From Cynocephalus volans (Eukaryota > Chordata > Mammalia > Dermoptera > Cynocephalidae), in assembly GCF_027409185.1 (NCBI RefSeq), contig NC_084463.1:157829869-157893868 (forward strand): a DNA stretch of 64,000 nt, given 5' to 3'. Position numbers and translations under genes: made by a program. Of this stretch, positions 21,901 to 29,950 are shown in pieces. The first letter of the stretch is position 1. Each line of letters begins with the position of its first letter. Under the pieces are notes generated by a model. That model saw only the letters and a program-made list of their open reading frames with translations, was not told the DNA's origin and searched no databases.

Positions 21901-22387
21901 GCCCGGAGCGCATTTAGAATACTGTTGTCTTTCGCGTCTCAGGAGAAGGGGGCAGTAGAGAGACGTTGGGCCTCCATGTGGGAGGGAACGCAGCTCTGCT
22001 TAGGCTGATACCAGGGCTCTGTGTCAGGGCAAGGAGGTGAGGATCCTCCTTTTAAGCATTCAAGTTGAAATCATTTACTAAAAGTCTTTTAATTTGCTTT
22101 GGTTTTTAATATCACAAATGATTTTCCCATCAGATTCCTTTCAGTAATATGTGTTGTTTCTCAACCTTTCCCTGTCTGCAGGAAAGACATTAGAAGAGGC
22201 TGCTGACCTGTCATTGGGTTATATGAAGTCAAGGCTCAAAGGTCTAGGTGGCCTCATCTTGGTGAGCAAAACAGGAGACTGGGTGGTAAAGTGGACCTCT
22301 GCCTCCATGCCTTGGGCAGCTGCGAAGGACGGCAAGCTGCATTCTGGAATTGATCTTGATGAAACCACTGTCACAGACCTGCCCTAA
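1582..22387 (+). CDS. ASRGL1: ASRGL1, isoaspartyl peptidase / L-asparaginase (six coding exons)
   Basis: Spliced coding parts are 1582-1771, 8543-8685, 9261-9418, 19098-19216, 21459-21569 and 22182-22387. They total 927 bases: 308 codons plus stop, the same length as the human protein. The enzyme is an N-terminal-nucleophile hydrolase. It self-cleaves before a threonine into alpha and beta subunits, then hydrolyses L-asparagine and beta-aspartyl (isoaspartyl) dipeptides in the cytosol. Visible signatures: HGGGA near the N-terminus; NAGCGSVLN around residue 62; a charged, cleavage-proximal linker (about residues 140-164); LGTVGAV with nucleophile Thr168; TSTGG with Thr186; RVGD (Arg196, Asp199); STTGHG with Thr219. 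The chain ends TDLP. All junctions are GT-AG and keep frame. No stop or frameshift was found, so the gene looks functional. The start was chosen because [11 protein letters not shown] is the family N-terminus; the in-frame ATG at 1,528 lies in the intron. Confidence 0.97.
2020..2131 (-). mobile_element. old LINE-1 fragment, opposite strand (left part)
   Basis: The order of phrases (ACTTACATACGATAAAC, then the TGTGTAACCACTGCCACAA-like segment) matches the reverse complement of an old mammalian L1 3' region. Its continuation (CTGTCACTATAGAGTAG) resumes near 3,160, after the LTR insertion. Confidence 0.65.
2132..2912 (+). mobile_element. solo LTR of an old endogenous retrovirus-like element, inserted in L1
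   Basis: It starts TGATACTTTGATATAATG and runs to the GGGACTGAGCCC...GGGATCTGA segment. AATAAA lies near 2,705, followed by TTTCCCTGAGTTCTGTGA. A relative with the same landmarks lies at 35,707-36,540. I cannot name the family with certainty. The end is approximate, and the segment from 2,913 to about 3,150 is unassigned. No viral coding sequence was recognised. Confidence 0.6.
3160..3260 (-). mobile_element. old LINE-1 fragment, opposite strand (right part)
   Basis: CTGTCACTATAGAGTAG followed by TTTCTAGAATTTCATATAAA resumes the same reverse-complement L1 order that breaks at 2,131. This shows the LTR is the younger insertion. Confidence 0.6.
3261..4655. other. ASRGL1 intron, no recognised feature
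   Basis: AT-rich intron sequence. No conserved exon, RNA gene or clear repeat was recognised. Confidence 0.5.
4660..5165 (-). mobile_element. old LINE-1 3' fragment, opposite strand
   Basis: Reverse-complement L1 landmarks follow in order: ATTTACATACAATAAAATG, GTGGTATTCCATTGTATAAA (reverse of the L1 GAATACTA end of ORF2), and TACCTAGGAGTATG. It is directly followed by an L1 3' end in the other orientation. Confidence 0.8.
5166..5795 (+). mobile_element. LINE-1 3' end, head-to-head with the previous fragment
   Basis: CACTATTCACAATAACCAAG, GGAATACTATTCAGCCATAA and the ACATCTTCTCACTCATGTGG segment are the degenerate ORF2 tail of L1. A 3' UTR with CTGTAGTTAACAATAA follows. Its coding frame is broken by substitutions. 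Confidence 0.85.
5800..7170 (-). mobile_element. ancient LINE-1/HAL1-like sequence, opposite strand
   Basis: AAAGAATGTACATTCTGCTG followed by TTGTTGGATGGGGAGTTCT and GGTTGATAATGTTCATATC is reverse-complement L1 ORF2 text. The part after about 6,360 is more diverged and could be an old L1/HAL1 3' region. Reading frames here are chance or relic frames. Confidence 0.5.
7171..8000. other. ASRGL1 intron, no recognised feature
   Basis: AT-rich intron DNA. Nothing recognisable on either strand. Confidence 0.5.
8010..8215 (+). mobile_element. MIR SINE relic
   Basis: ACACTTACTGCTTGCC, GCCAGGCACCACCCTAAATG, GAGGATTAAATAATTTG and ACCCCATTTTACAGATGAGG are in MIR order (tRNA-derived ancient mammalian SINE). 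Confidence 0.85.
8543..8685 (+). CDS. ASRGL1: ASRGL1 second coding exon
   Basis: The acceptor TTTTAG is directly before 8,543 and the donor GTATAT follows 8,685. The exon completes Gly and encodes CGSVLN, then [20 protein letters not shown] to ARLVMEK, a conserved alpha-subunit core of the Ntn hydrolase. Confidence 0.95.
8686..9260 (+). other. ASRGL1: ASRGL1 intron between coding exons 2 and 3
   Basis: Short AT-rich intron with a poly-T run near 9,075. No other feature seen. Confidence 0.8.
9261..9418 (+). CDS. ASRGL1: ASRGL1 third coding exon
   Basis: The acceptor GTTTAG precedes 9,261 and the donor GTAAGT follows 9,418. It encodes TPHCFLT, the [18 protein letters not shown] segment and a lysine/glutamate-rich linker ending SDCKK. 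This linker lies just before the autocleavage site and is the most variable part of the protein. Confidence 0.95.
9717..10130 (-). mobile_element. MaLR-type LTR (MST/MLT1-like), opposite strand
   Basis: TAGTCTGTTTTGTATTGCTA, GGATAATTTATAAAGAAGAG, the TACAGTTCTGGGACAGC region and ATCCATTCATGAGGGATC follow the reverse complement of mammalian apparent LTR retrotransposon LTRs. No internal sequence is present, so it is a solo LTR. Confidence 0.8.
10350..10530 (-). mobile_element. MER5-like hAT DNA transposon relic
   Basis: TTTAGAATCACCTAGGGAA, the GCCTGGGCCACTTTCC region and AATCAGTTTTAATAGATCTG follow the diverged MER5 consensus order. Ends are unclear. Confidence 0.55.
10531..11212. other. ASRGL1 intron, no recognised feature
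   Basis: No exon, RNA gene or clear repeat was recognised in this stretch. Confidence 0.45.
11221..11537 (+). mobile_element. non-autonomous hAT DNA transposon with 8-bp target duplication
   Basis: The ends are imperfect inverted repeats (GAGCACTGTCCAATA at the left, TAGTGGACAGCACAG at the right). The 8-bp flanks are GTCTAGAT (11,213-11,220) and GTCTAGAC (11,538-11,545), one mismatch apart, as expected for a hAT insertion. The interior (GTGAAATTAATAGC, TTACACTTATAGTACATCTC) is a common mammalian hAT-Charlie-type sequence. I do not assign the subfamily. Confidence 0.8.
12108..12278 (+). mobile_element. dimeric tRNA-derived SINE (CYN-like) with target duplication
   Basis: Two tRNA-Ile-like units are joined: the left has A box GTGGCTCACTCGGGAGAG and B box GGTTCGGATCC, the right starts GGCCGGTTCGCTCACTGG and ends near CCGGTCATC. 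A run of about 18 A follows. The 14-bp target duplication AAATGAAGGTTTAA flanks it exactly (12,094-12,107 and 12,279-12,292; the second copy overlaps the tail A's). It interrupts the transposase relic. The structure matches the colugo CYN family as I remember it. Confidence 0.9.
12852..13044 (-). mobile_element. dimeric CYN-like SINE, opposite strand
   Basis: Reverse complement of the same dimer. The tail appears as repeated GTTTT (CAAAA)n at the left edge. The target duplication TCAGAAGACATTTTG (12,837-12,851) recurs with one change at 13,045-13,059. A 16-bp perfect palindrome ATCCCTATATAGGGAT marks the joint between the two units. It also sits inside the transposase relic. Confidence 0.9.
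14575..15284 (+). mobile_element. LINE-1 3' end (ORF2 tail and 3' UTR)
   Basis: ACTGTATGGAGGTTCCTAAA, ATATGACCCAGCCATCCC and GTATACAATGGAATGTTATT are the L1 ORF2 C-terminal region, degenerate and frame-broken. A 3' UTR with GGGTACAAAGTTGAAGTTAC follows. It is interrupted at 15,285 by a small DNA transposon. Confidence 0.85.
15285..15542 (+). mobile_element. small Tigger-like (mariner superfamily) transposon inside L1 3' UTR
   Basis: It starts CAGTTAACCCTTGAACAACG and ends with the inverted counterpart CCCATTGTTCAGGGGTTTGT plus TG. A TA dinucleotide flanks both sides (15,283-15,284 and 15,543-15,544), as mariner-type elements require. The interior is too short to encode a transposase. Confidence 0.8.
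15543..16065. other. ASRGL1 intron, mixed AT-rich sequence with poly-A run
   Basis: A run of about 27 A lies near 15,871-15,897. The rest may be old L1 sequence but I cannot assign it with confidence. Confidence 0.4.
16070..16440 (-). mobile_element. LINE-1 fragments, opposite strand
   Basis: GGGGTACAGTGTGATGTTTC plus the CATTACCTCAAATACTTG segment is reverse-complement L1 3' UTR. TTTAGGTCTTTAGCCATTTG after 16,270 is reverse-complement ORF2 text. Confidence 0.65.
16788..17795 (-). mobile_element. LINE-1 3' fragment nested in L2, opposite strand
   Basis: Reverse-complement L1: TAGTATTCCATCTCATTAAG near 17,115, GGACATTTGTGTTTGCAG, then, after the Tigger insertion, GATACTGTGAACACTTTTG and TTTTCCAAAGGGGTTGTACC. 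It breaks the L2 at 16,785 and 17,800. Confidence 0.75.
17191..17494 (+). mobile_element. Tigger-like DNA transposon nested in L1
   Basis: It begins CAGTAGTCCTCCTTTATC and ends GGGGGGACCACTG, the inverted counterpart. TA flanks both ends (17,189-17,190 and 17,495-17,496). The L1 text on either side joins when it is removed. It is the innermost layer of the nested stack. No transposase frame is present. Confidence 0.85.
17885..18048. mobile_element. small unassigned element inside L2
   Basis: It separates GCCTTAACAGTGGCCTGAAA from CACTTGTTAGAGCCTTCATG, which are adjacent in L2. Its left end (GGGATGATCGTATGATTT) and right end (GGATGTATGATGACTG) are loosely inverted, suggesting an old DNA transposon. 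GTAATCAGGAT occurs three times between 17,983 and 18,035. Confidence 0.5.
18530..18830 (+). mobile_element. MIR relic interrupted by a MER5-type transposon
   Basis: GATCTTCACAACAGCCCCTT (18,541) and TATCCCTATTTTGTAGATAAG (18,776) are the MIR halves. Between them lies MER5-like text: ACACCTGGAAGGTTGTCAG, CTTGGGTCCCACCCTG and AAAGTTTGAGATGCA. Confidence 0.65.
19098..19216 (+). CDS. ASRGL1: ASRGL1 fourth coding exon with nucleophile Thr168
   Basis: The acceptor TTGGCAG precedes 19,098 and the donor GTAGGA follows 19,216. The exon reads N-L-G-T-V-G-A-V, placing the autocleavage bond Gly167-Thr168 here. Thr186 (TSTGG), Arg196 and Asp199 (RVGD) are on the same exon. Confidence 0.95.
19217..21458 (+). 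other. ASRGL1: ASRGL1 intron between coding exons 4 and 5
   Basis: No recognised repeat or exon. Pyrimidine-rich at its start (19,240-19,345). Ends in a normal acceptor tract. Confidence 0.6.
21459..21569 (+). CDS. ASRGL1: ASRGL1 fifth coding exon
   Basis: The acceptor GAGCAG precedes 21,459 and the donor GTACAC follows 21,569. It encodes [20 protein letters not shown] and then [16 protein letters not shown]. It contains Thr219 (STTGHG), which binds substrate in this family. Confidence 0.95.
21748..21904 (-). mobile_element. CYN-like SINE variant, opposite strand, with target duplication
   Basis: The 12-bp duplication GGAGCGCATTTA flanks it exactly (21,736-21,747 and 21,905-21,916). On the minus strand it reads a GTGGCGCACTCGGGAGAG A box and a GGGTTCGGATCC B box. 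A second, shorter unit ends in GTGCCGGTCACG and an A-rich tail of the AAAT type. The GC-rich loop between A and B boxes differs from the copies at 12-13 kb, so it is a separate subfamily. Confidence 0.85.
22182..22387 (+). CDS. ASRGL1: ASRGL1 last coding exon
   Basis: The acceptor CTGCAG precedes 22,182 and the stop TAA is at 22,385-22,387. It encodes [18 protein letters not shown], the [14 protein letters not shown] strand and the C-terminus TVTDLP. Confidence 0.95.
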
Positions 22388-23930
22388 GCCTCTGTCAGAT
22401 TGTATTCTAGATGCTAGCCTGGAGGTGCAGTACAGCTTCCTGGCATGGAGACGTAGCTTACTCAATTAGATCTAGAAATGGAAAAATTATAGTCTGTCAC
22501 TCATTTTGTTGCCTTGATCAATAAGTATCTGAATGTTCGGCTGAGGGGCAGGTTCTGAAGTGATAAGAAAAACTCCCGTGTTAATATCAGAAGAAGACTA
22601 GTGAGGATGACAGCCTTTCTGTTGCACAGCCTCATCATGATAGGTTAGAGAGCTGCCTCAGTCAGGGAGGGCCTTTCGGAATTGGGAGCTGGGGCTTGAA
22701 AAGTGGAAGATTTGAAAGTGAGACCTGAGCAGCAGCAGAGGAGCTGTGGGCAAGGCCCAGACAGCCTCCAAATGTGGCAGGGTTTGTTTTTAGTCACAAG
22801 AACATCAGGTAAAAGAATGAAAATCCTTTAAGGGCAATGTTCTTCATGTATGAGAGGATAAACTGATTTTTCTAGGAAAGTTCAGATCTTCTTTGACTTA
22901 CTAATATATGCATGTTTCCAGATACTTTCAAAGGACACTCTGGTAACTCATGGCTCCCTAACCTGGAAACAGAGGGTCAGAATGGACTCTGTGGGATTCC
23001 TTGAAGTCTGAGGGGTTTTTTGGGTTCACAGATGCGCCCCCTTACTTAGTATTCTTTTACGAGCCAGCACAGTGGGCAGAGCCGGCCTCCGCCTGCCACA
23101 GACTCTCTGGTCCTCGTACAGAGAGTAACGGGGCTCATGGTTTCTCCAGCCTCTCCAGCAACAGGGTGTCGCCAAGCAATGTAGAGAAGACACCATGACT
23201 TCAGGGGCTCTCATGCTGTCCAGTGCTCTGGGACACACCATGCCACGCCCCTCTCCCCCTCCCCCCAAATTGGGTGTTGTACAATGTGGTCAACATGGTG
23301 GAGAAAGTAACTTCCTTAGTGGAGAGTATTCCTACTGATCTCTCATGACACTGGAAATGTTATTTCTGCTGTGACATACTGCTCGATTTTTTAATCTGTC
23401 AGGACTTTCCTTCTCTCTGGAAATTGCTTCACTTTACATTCCATGTGCAAGAATAATAGTATTTGCAAGAATAATAGTGTGGTTAGGAGTCACTGTTGAC
23501 AAAGACTAGAATGTACACGAGCTCTCCCCTTCATCTCCCAATTCAGACAGGTTACTAGATAAAGAGGACTTTTCAGATAAGGGTGGTGTGTGGGTGTGAT
23601 AATACCTCCCGCCTCATGGATTTTATTCAAGGGTTTTCCAGAAGAATTGAGCTTTTTCTGAATGGGTTAAGGAAGAAACTAAACCACCATTTGCAAGTAT
23701 CAACAGGACTTATGGATCAGTCTTCTTGCAGTTTGCCAGTATTCACTCGAGATAGAATCACACAGTTCTAGCTCTGATCCCAAGACCCTCCCCGGGCTCA
23801 CATCAGCTGCTCTGGACTAAAGAGAAAGAGATGGCACAGGGAGGCAGGACTGCTCCCCACCGCCCAGTGACCCTGGTTAAGTTGACATTCAAGAATTTTT
23901 CATGAATAAAATAGATTACTGGACTGGCCG
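22388..23930 (+). other. ASRGL1: ASRGL1 3' UTR with candidate polyadenylation signal
   Basis: After the stop the sequence shows no recognised repeat for about 1.5 kb. The first canonical AATAAA is at 23,905-23,910, followed by an A/T-rich segment, so a long 3' UTR is likely. A 14-base repeat (TGCAAGAATAATAG) occurs twice near 23,446-23,476. The true cleavage site needs transcript data. Confidence 0.55.
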
Positions 23931-23960
23931 GTTAGCTCAGTTGGTTAGGGCATGGTGCTG
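23919..23960 (+). mobile_element. 3'-truncated tailless SINE fragment with 13-bp target duplication
   Basis: Forty-two bases contain the first part of a tRNA-Ile-like unit (GGCCGGTTAGCTCAGTTGG then GCATGGTGCTG). They stop at the anticodon loop without B box or A-tail. They are flanked by perfect ATAAAATAGATTA at 23,906-23,918 and 23,961-23,973. A duplication around a 3'-truncated RNA copy fits a tailless retropseudogene. Confidence 0.7.
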
Positions 23961-24154
23961 ATAAAATAGATTATTATGAAGATTAAATGAACGTAATAAA
24001 AAAAAAAAAAAACTCAGTTTTTTGTTTTTTATCTTAAGGATTCTATGGACAAATTTGGAAACTGCCCAGGCCCAAGAGGAAGTTTACGTGTTTATGTCCT
24101 TGAATACCTCAATATGTAACAACTGCCTCTTTAGAAATAAGTCTTTTATAAGAA

Positions 24155-24545
24155 AGTGTATTCGTTTGCTAGGGCTGCCACAACAAAATCTCAGACTGAG
24201 TGGCTTAACCAACATTTATTTTCTCAATTCTGGAGGCTAGAAGTCCAAGATCAAGATGTCAACAGATTTGGTTTCTCCTGAGACCTCTCTCCTTGGCTTA
24301 TAGATGGTTGTCTTCTGTGTCCTCACATGGTCTTTTCTCTGTACATGCCCATCTCTGGTGACCCTGCGTGTCTTAATATCCTCTTATATGGACATCAGTC
24401 AGATTGAATTAGAGACCACCCTAACAGCCTTATTTTAACTTAATCATTTCTTTAAAGGCCCTGTCTCCAAAAACAGTCACATTCTGAAGTACTAGGGGGT
24501 AGGGCTTCATGTGAATTTGGGAGAAGACAGAATTCAGCCCCTAAC
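24155..24545 (-). mobile_element. MaLR (MLT1-like) LTR, opposite strand
   Basis: TTCGTTTGCTAGGGCTGCCA, ATTCTGGAGGCTAGAAGTCC, TGTGTCCTCACATGGTC and the GGGTAGGGCTTCATGTGAAT end follow the reverse complement of old MaLR LTRs. Confidence 0.7.
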
Positions 24546-26700
24546 AGGAGGCAAAGCAGAATCATGGTAGGGATTGAAAAGGGAAGAGACCCTCTGGAGA
24601 AGACAAGTCACTAAGTCAATAAGGAGAAAGGCAGGGGTGGGGCGGGGGAGTAGGGAGGCAGTTGAAAGATCTGATTTTGAGTTTATCTAATCAGTTCTCC
24701 TGTTCACAAGGGAGGTAACTAGTTATGAAAGACTGCTAGAGGCTTAGGTAGTAGCCACTTGACCTCTGTCTGGCTGCCAGGGTACTGGGGTACGAAGTCA
24801 TCAGCCCCTTTGTGCAAAGCCAAGGTATATATTCTGTCCTCAGACCCAGGTTCTATGAAAAGCCACCTCCACTAGCCTGGGAATTCCATAAGTGGAGAAC
24901 ATGTGTGGTTCTCGCTTTTGCCCCCGCACATTGCCTAGTGGCCTGCTCCCTGTGTGTCAAACAAATAAATGAGCAAGATATTATCTGAAAGGGAATGACA
25001 GTCTTTTTATCACTTCTGTGCCACAAGAGGGCAGCAAACTGTAAAACATCTGACGGTTTCAGTAGCTCAAAGAGGAGGTGATTTATCTTGACTCTGGATC
25101 AGAACAGTCTGCTCAGAAAACTTGGAACCAGAAGAGAATTCCTGACCTTCATTTTTATCTAAATAGTACGATTTATTTTAGAGCAGAATTGTCCAAAACA
25201 CAAATGCTAGCAAATGCCCCTCAGGACCTGTCCGAATCATCAGCTGAAGCCCAGTGTGCACCCAGCCTGATGCTGGATGAAGGATCCCAAGGTGAGCAAG
25301 GCCAGGCAGCTCAGCCCCTCCCTCGGTTGCTCCTTCTAGCCAGGAAGACAGATAAATTCTAATTCGGCCTCTGCCCGCCATAATGGTATAATAACAAGGA
25401 GCACATGATGGGCCAGAGCCAAGGGCAAGTGTCCGCCCAAGCAGGAGATGCTGTTATCAGCCCCCTGTGCTGAGCTGCAGGGACGAGTCCCAGCTAAGGA
25501 AAGGCCTTAACCTTGTTGCACAATAAACGTGTTTTTAAAATAATGTCCTTTCTAGACTTATTCCTCTCTAGCATGAGAGATTATAAACTCTGAATGCAAG
25601 GAAAGGTGGAATGGGGTGACATCATCCCTTTTCAATGTCTCTGTCATCAGAATGGGGATGTGTGGGAAAGCTGCTGGGGGACACTGTCATTCTTCCAGCC
25701 CACACCTTCTCTATAGTTCTCCCATCAGCTGCATCTTTGCTCAAAACCATCACTGAGTGTGGATTTCATAGCTATTTTGAAGGAACCAGGAAGAGCCACC
25801 ATGGAGCTTGCCCAGCTCAGGCAAGTGCAGGTGTCCTCTCTCTCCTCTCTACAGAGGTGTAGGCATGGCCCAGAAAGGAATGGAGGCTGGGCAGGACAGG
25901 CAGAAACAGGTCTGGGAACGGGATTGGGAGGAAGTTGGGCCTGTAACAGTAGGATTGGGGTTGGGGTGGGTGTGGTGTGGGTGCCCATTAGTGGCTGCAT
26001 TCAAAGTATAAATGCCATGAAATGAGAATGCAGCCATTCTACCTTACCCCTCCCCACATATGTGCACCCAAAGAGAGTTGAGCCATGGTCACAGGTGGCA
26101 CAACTCTCCTGAGAAGGTAAAAGTGTGCCAGGGAGGCGCAGGGGTTATTCTGCCCTCTAGACAGATGGAAATATAAGGCCGAGAAATTGGAGTGTCCCCC
26201 GGGGCACTATTCCACACAGGTTAAACTGAGGTTTGTCCCAGCCTCCCTATTCTCAAATCCTGTGGCTCTTAGCCCTGATATGACTATCCTTGCCATACCC
26301 TCATGGCAGCCAACATCCTCCCAGATCCAGGAACAGCCCAAGAGCATTCCAGGGAGAAGCAGGAAAAACCAGATTTTAGCAACTTTATCCTTCAAATTCT
26401 GGGGCTTTTCCAATCCAGTGTTAAAATGAAGTTGGATTTTCAGTGAAAGGGTCAAGCATGGACTGGGTTGACAGGAAACTAACCTGGAATAATTTTTTTT
26501 TAATTGCTGATCTTCTCAGAGTTGACTCTTTTGTGCTATGCAATTATCAGCACTCTCTGGATTCTGTGCAGAACTCAGATGGAGGTTTGGGTTCTACTCA
26601 AGGCTGAAAGCCAAGAAGAAAAGAAGTTGGGTCTTCCCATTGTCAGACTGAGGCTTCTCCCCTTAGTGGCCGCCACCTAATGCCTGGGTTAGATTGTTCA
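24546..26700. other. intergenic, mostly unique sequence
   Basis: No gene recognised. A CTCF-like motif lies at 25,021-25,034. An AATAAA at 25,522-25,527 follows a GC-richer stretch but no exon structure was found upstream. Confidence 0.5.
25021..25034 (+). promoter_or_regulatory. CTCF-like motif
   Basis: CCACAAGAGGGCAG matches the CTCF core except for A at one position where C or T is usual. A single motif match is weak evidence of binding. Confidence 0.35.
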
Positions 26701-26719
26701 GTTGCAGGATAGCAATTTT

Positions 26720-27080
26720 TTACTAAACATTTTTAAGTTAAAAAAAAAAAAAACCGTTTAATACAACAAAAGCAGTGTATGTGAATAGTAGGAGTTGGGA
26801 AAAAATAAATTTTAAAATAATGAAAATTTTAAAATACGTTTGAGAAAACAGATAAATTTTTTTAAAAGGAAGTAATTTCCCATCACCCAGTAAATATCAC
26901 TATTGATACCTTATTGTATATTCTAGATGTTTTTTCTAAGCATATTTTTTTTTCCAAAATGATACCATATCATTCATGCTTTGTGTAACTTTTTTTCAGT
27001 TAAAATTCTCCACCTTTCCATGTCAATAAACTTTCATCTTATATAATAATCAATATTCAAGTTACCCCAGTTTTCTCAAA
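26720..27080 (-). mobile_element. old LINE-1 3' region, probable, opposite strand
   Basis: AATTTCCCATCACCCAGTAA, TTGTATATTCTAGATG and CCACCTTTCCATGTCAATAA are in the order seen in a common old L1 3' region on the reverse strand. AT-rich and diverged. Confidence 0.45.
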
Positions 27081-29310
27081 AAATGTCCCTTATAGCAGGT
27101 TTGTCCCAATCCTGTGCCTTTTTACTGGCACTGACTTTTTGGGTGCCCCGTGTTGTCGCACCAGGCAGACCATCTCAGACAGAAGTGTCAGCATCCCTTT
27201 TGCTGCAGAAGCCCGGCAGTGCTGAGCTGTGGGATGGGACTAGGCAGAAGGTCTGGAAAGGGAGACATGGGTTGTGGCCAAAGCACGAGGTCCTACCCAG
27301 CGGTTTGGCGCAGGGTGAATTGGAGCTAGAAGAGCAGGTGAGTAGCAAGATCACCCTGCACAGCTACCCAGGGAGGACGGGCCACCCCCTTCCTCCTCAC
27401 AGCTTCCTCTGGCCACCTGTCCCCCAGGTCACTCAGAATGCACAGAGTGTATTTGCTCCTCCCCAGCTCACCTTACCTCCGACCTTCCCAAGGGCCTGCC
27501 CCCACAGTGAGCAAGCGCTACCCCAAGTGCCTCCTGGGCAAAGGACAGTTTTCTGAAGTATTGACAAATCAGTCCAGGTGGACTCCACTCACACAGGTCC
27601 AGGGATATTTACCATGGGCTAAGAATCCTGTGGTTCCCTTGCTTTCCCGAACAACATTCCACAACCTACCCTGTGCAGATCGCTGGGGATTTGAACCCCT
27701 GAACTCCCCCAATATTCTATTCAGACACCGAGTATTAATCTTTTTAAAAGAAAGTCCAAGCCAGTTCCTCCCTCCATCCATTCCAGCCCCTCCCTGGGCC
27801 AGGATCTGGCCTTTCTGTCCCGTCCCGTGCCTCCCCAATCTTCTCGCCATCTCTGTCCATCTTGTCGCTGGCTCTTGCACAGATATCATACCCTGGTTGC
27901 CTCCTGACTGAAAACACCACCACTTCCTCCAAGCCCTTTCTCACCCTGTCCCTGCCTGCCTTAGAAATTCCAACATGTTCATCAACTACTCTCAAGCAGG
28001 AAGGGTCAGGACACAGGACAGGGAACCCTCCAGAACTGAAAGAAGTCTCCCCACTCATGCTTTGTCAGCATTCCAGGCCCTACATCCCCACTTGGATGTG
28101 CTGCAGAAAACAGCCTGCTGGTAGCTGTGACAGGGACTCATCTGCTTTCATTTTATCCCATACAGTAAGCACAGTGTGTTTGCCCCAGTACACGCAGACC
28201 GGAAGGCCTCTCGTGGCCAGCTCTGCGGTGGCCTCCCTGGCAAGAGGCTGCATTTTACTTGAGAGAAAAGGTACCAACACTGCTTCCTGTCTCTAACCAC
28301 CATGGCTATTGCCCTACCGCCCCCTCCCCAACCCGGCCAGGCCCCTGACCAAGGTCTACCTGCAGGGGGCTCAGACCGAGAAGTCACTGCACTGGTGTCC
28401 TGCCAATGTGCGCAGAATTTTCCAGGCTCCTCCAAACCCTGCCCTGCCCAGGGTCAGCTCCCAAGCCCCAGGAGAGCCACCCATGAGGCACATCACAGAT
28501 AGGACCAGGACCGGGCCATTTGGCTGCCACTGTGGCCCTGCCATGGTGCTAAGACCTTGGGCCCCCACGCCACATATAGCCCAGCTTCTGAGCACATCTT
28601 GGCATCAAGGCTTTCCATGGGGGCCGCATGGGCAGTAGCTTGACCTGTGCTCAGAAATGATGACTGAAGAATGAGGAAACCCCACCTCTTTCCTTGGACT
28701 CTGCACCACCATAGCCAGTCCATCTGGCCCCTCCCAGGAGCTCCATCCCACCCACCCTGAAGGATTAGGTCAAGAGCCTCCAGGGGCTCCTACTGCTGAC
28801 TGTGTCAAATCTAAACACCTTGGCTGGCTCTCAAGGCCTGGCTACACCAGCGGGGTGCCCCCCTGCCCCCAGGATGTGAGTAGCCCCTTCATACACCCAG
28901 CTCCTGCTTCAGAAATGCCTTCCTTCCCTCCGCAGTGTTTAAGGGGTGAAGAACAGTACCCCTCTCAGAGGATCGATTAGCTAATAGGGGAAAATTCTTA
29001 GAGGTTTGTCTGGCACAGAGTAAGTGCTCAGAAGTGTTATCTGTTATCATTGTGTTGTCTTGTTCCCAAACCACAATGACCAAAGTGAGCCCTTCCCTTT
29101 CTGAGCCCCCTGTCACTCTTCAGGGTCACCAGCCAGCAACTTCTAAAATGGGCCTCTGTTCCATTGACCCAAAAGTCGCTATCATCACTTTGGACATGTG
29201 GGCCGGGTGCTCAGCCAGCAGCGCCTGCTGTTCCCGTGTGGGGCAGGGCCCCTGGGCAGAGCCCCACCTTCCCTGGTGCCAACACAAAGAGAGTTCCAGT
29301 TTCATATTGT
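27081..29310. other. intergenic, GC-richer DNA without recognised gene
   Basis: Several open frames up to 157 codons exist on both strands. None starts or reads like a known protein and none shows splice-supported structure. Confidence 0.5.
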
Positions 29311-29319
29311 ATGGCTTAC

Positions 29320-29520
29320 AAAACACTTTCACATCTATTCCTGCTTTGTGGAGTAGTCAAGGCAGAAATAATCATTCCCATTTTCCAAATGGGGCCCTGG
29401 ATGCTCAGTGCCATTGAGTGCCTTGCCCAGGTCACACAGCTAGTGAGTGGCCGAGTTAGGCTTCCAGTCCGGCTCTGCTTCATACCAAGCCCGGTGCTTT
29501 TTCCGCAGCACTGAGCTGGG
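29320..29520 (+). mobile_element. MIR SINE relic
   Basis: CATTCCCATTTTCCAAATGG, TTGCCCAGGTCACACAGCTA and TTCCAGTCCGGCTCTGCTTC follow the MIR 3' order. Confidence 0.8.
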
Positions 29521-29844
29521 TCACGACCAGTTAAGTGAATCATCTTCCTTCTGAAAAGAAGCTCAGATGCCAAAGGAATTAGAGACAGCCACACAATGAA
29601 AACCAGATGCCCAGCCCTGTGTCTCTGGATCAGCTCCCAGGAAAGGGAGGACAGCTGGCTGATATGTGGCCCCTGCGGCCCACCCTGCCCATGAGCTCAG
29701 CTCCTGGCAGAAAGCACTCCTCACTAAGGAAAGCCTGGGGAGCCCCCTGGGCCTAGGAAAGCCTCTCAACAGAGCTGGGCCTGCTTAACTCCAGAGTCAG
29801 CACAAGGACTCTCTGAGGCCAGCCATGCTGCCACTAGCCCTCTC

Positions 29845-29950
29845 TAACCTTAACCCTACAGACAAGGCGCTGTGCCCATTTTTCAGATGAGAAAGCTGAG
29901 GCTTGGAGAGACGTGACTTCCCAAGCTAGCTAGTGGGGACACCAGGCTGT
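29845..29950 (+). mobile_element. MIR SINE relic
   Basis: CCCATTTTTCAGATGAGAAA and GCTGAGGCTTGGAGAGACGT are typical MIR text. Confidence 0.7.

Noticed and set aside
24546-25560. Possible small gene ending at the AATAAA near 25,522
   Set aside because: No coding exon, acceptor or donor could be supported upstream of the signal.
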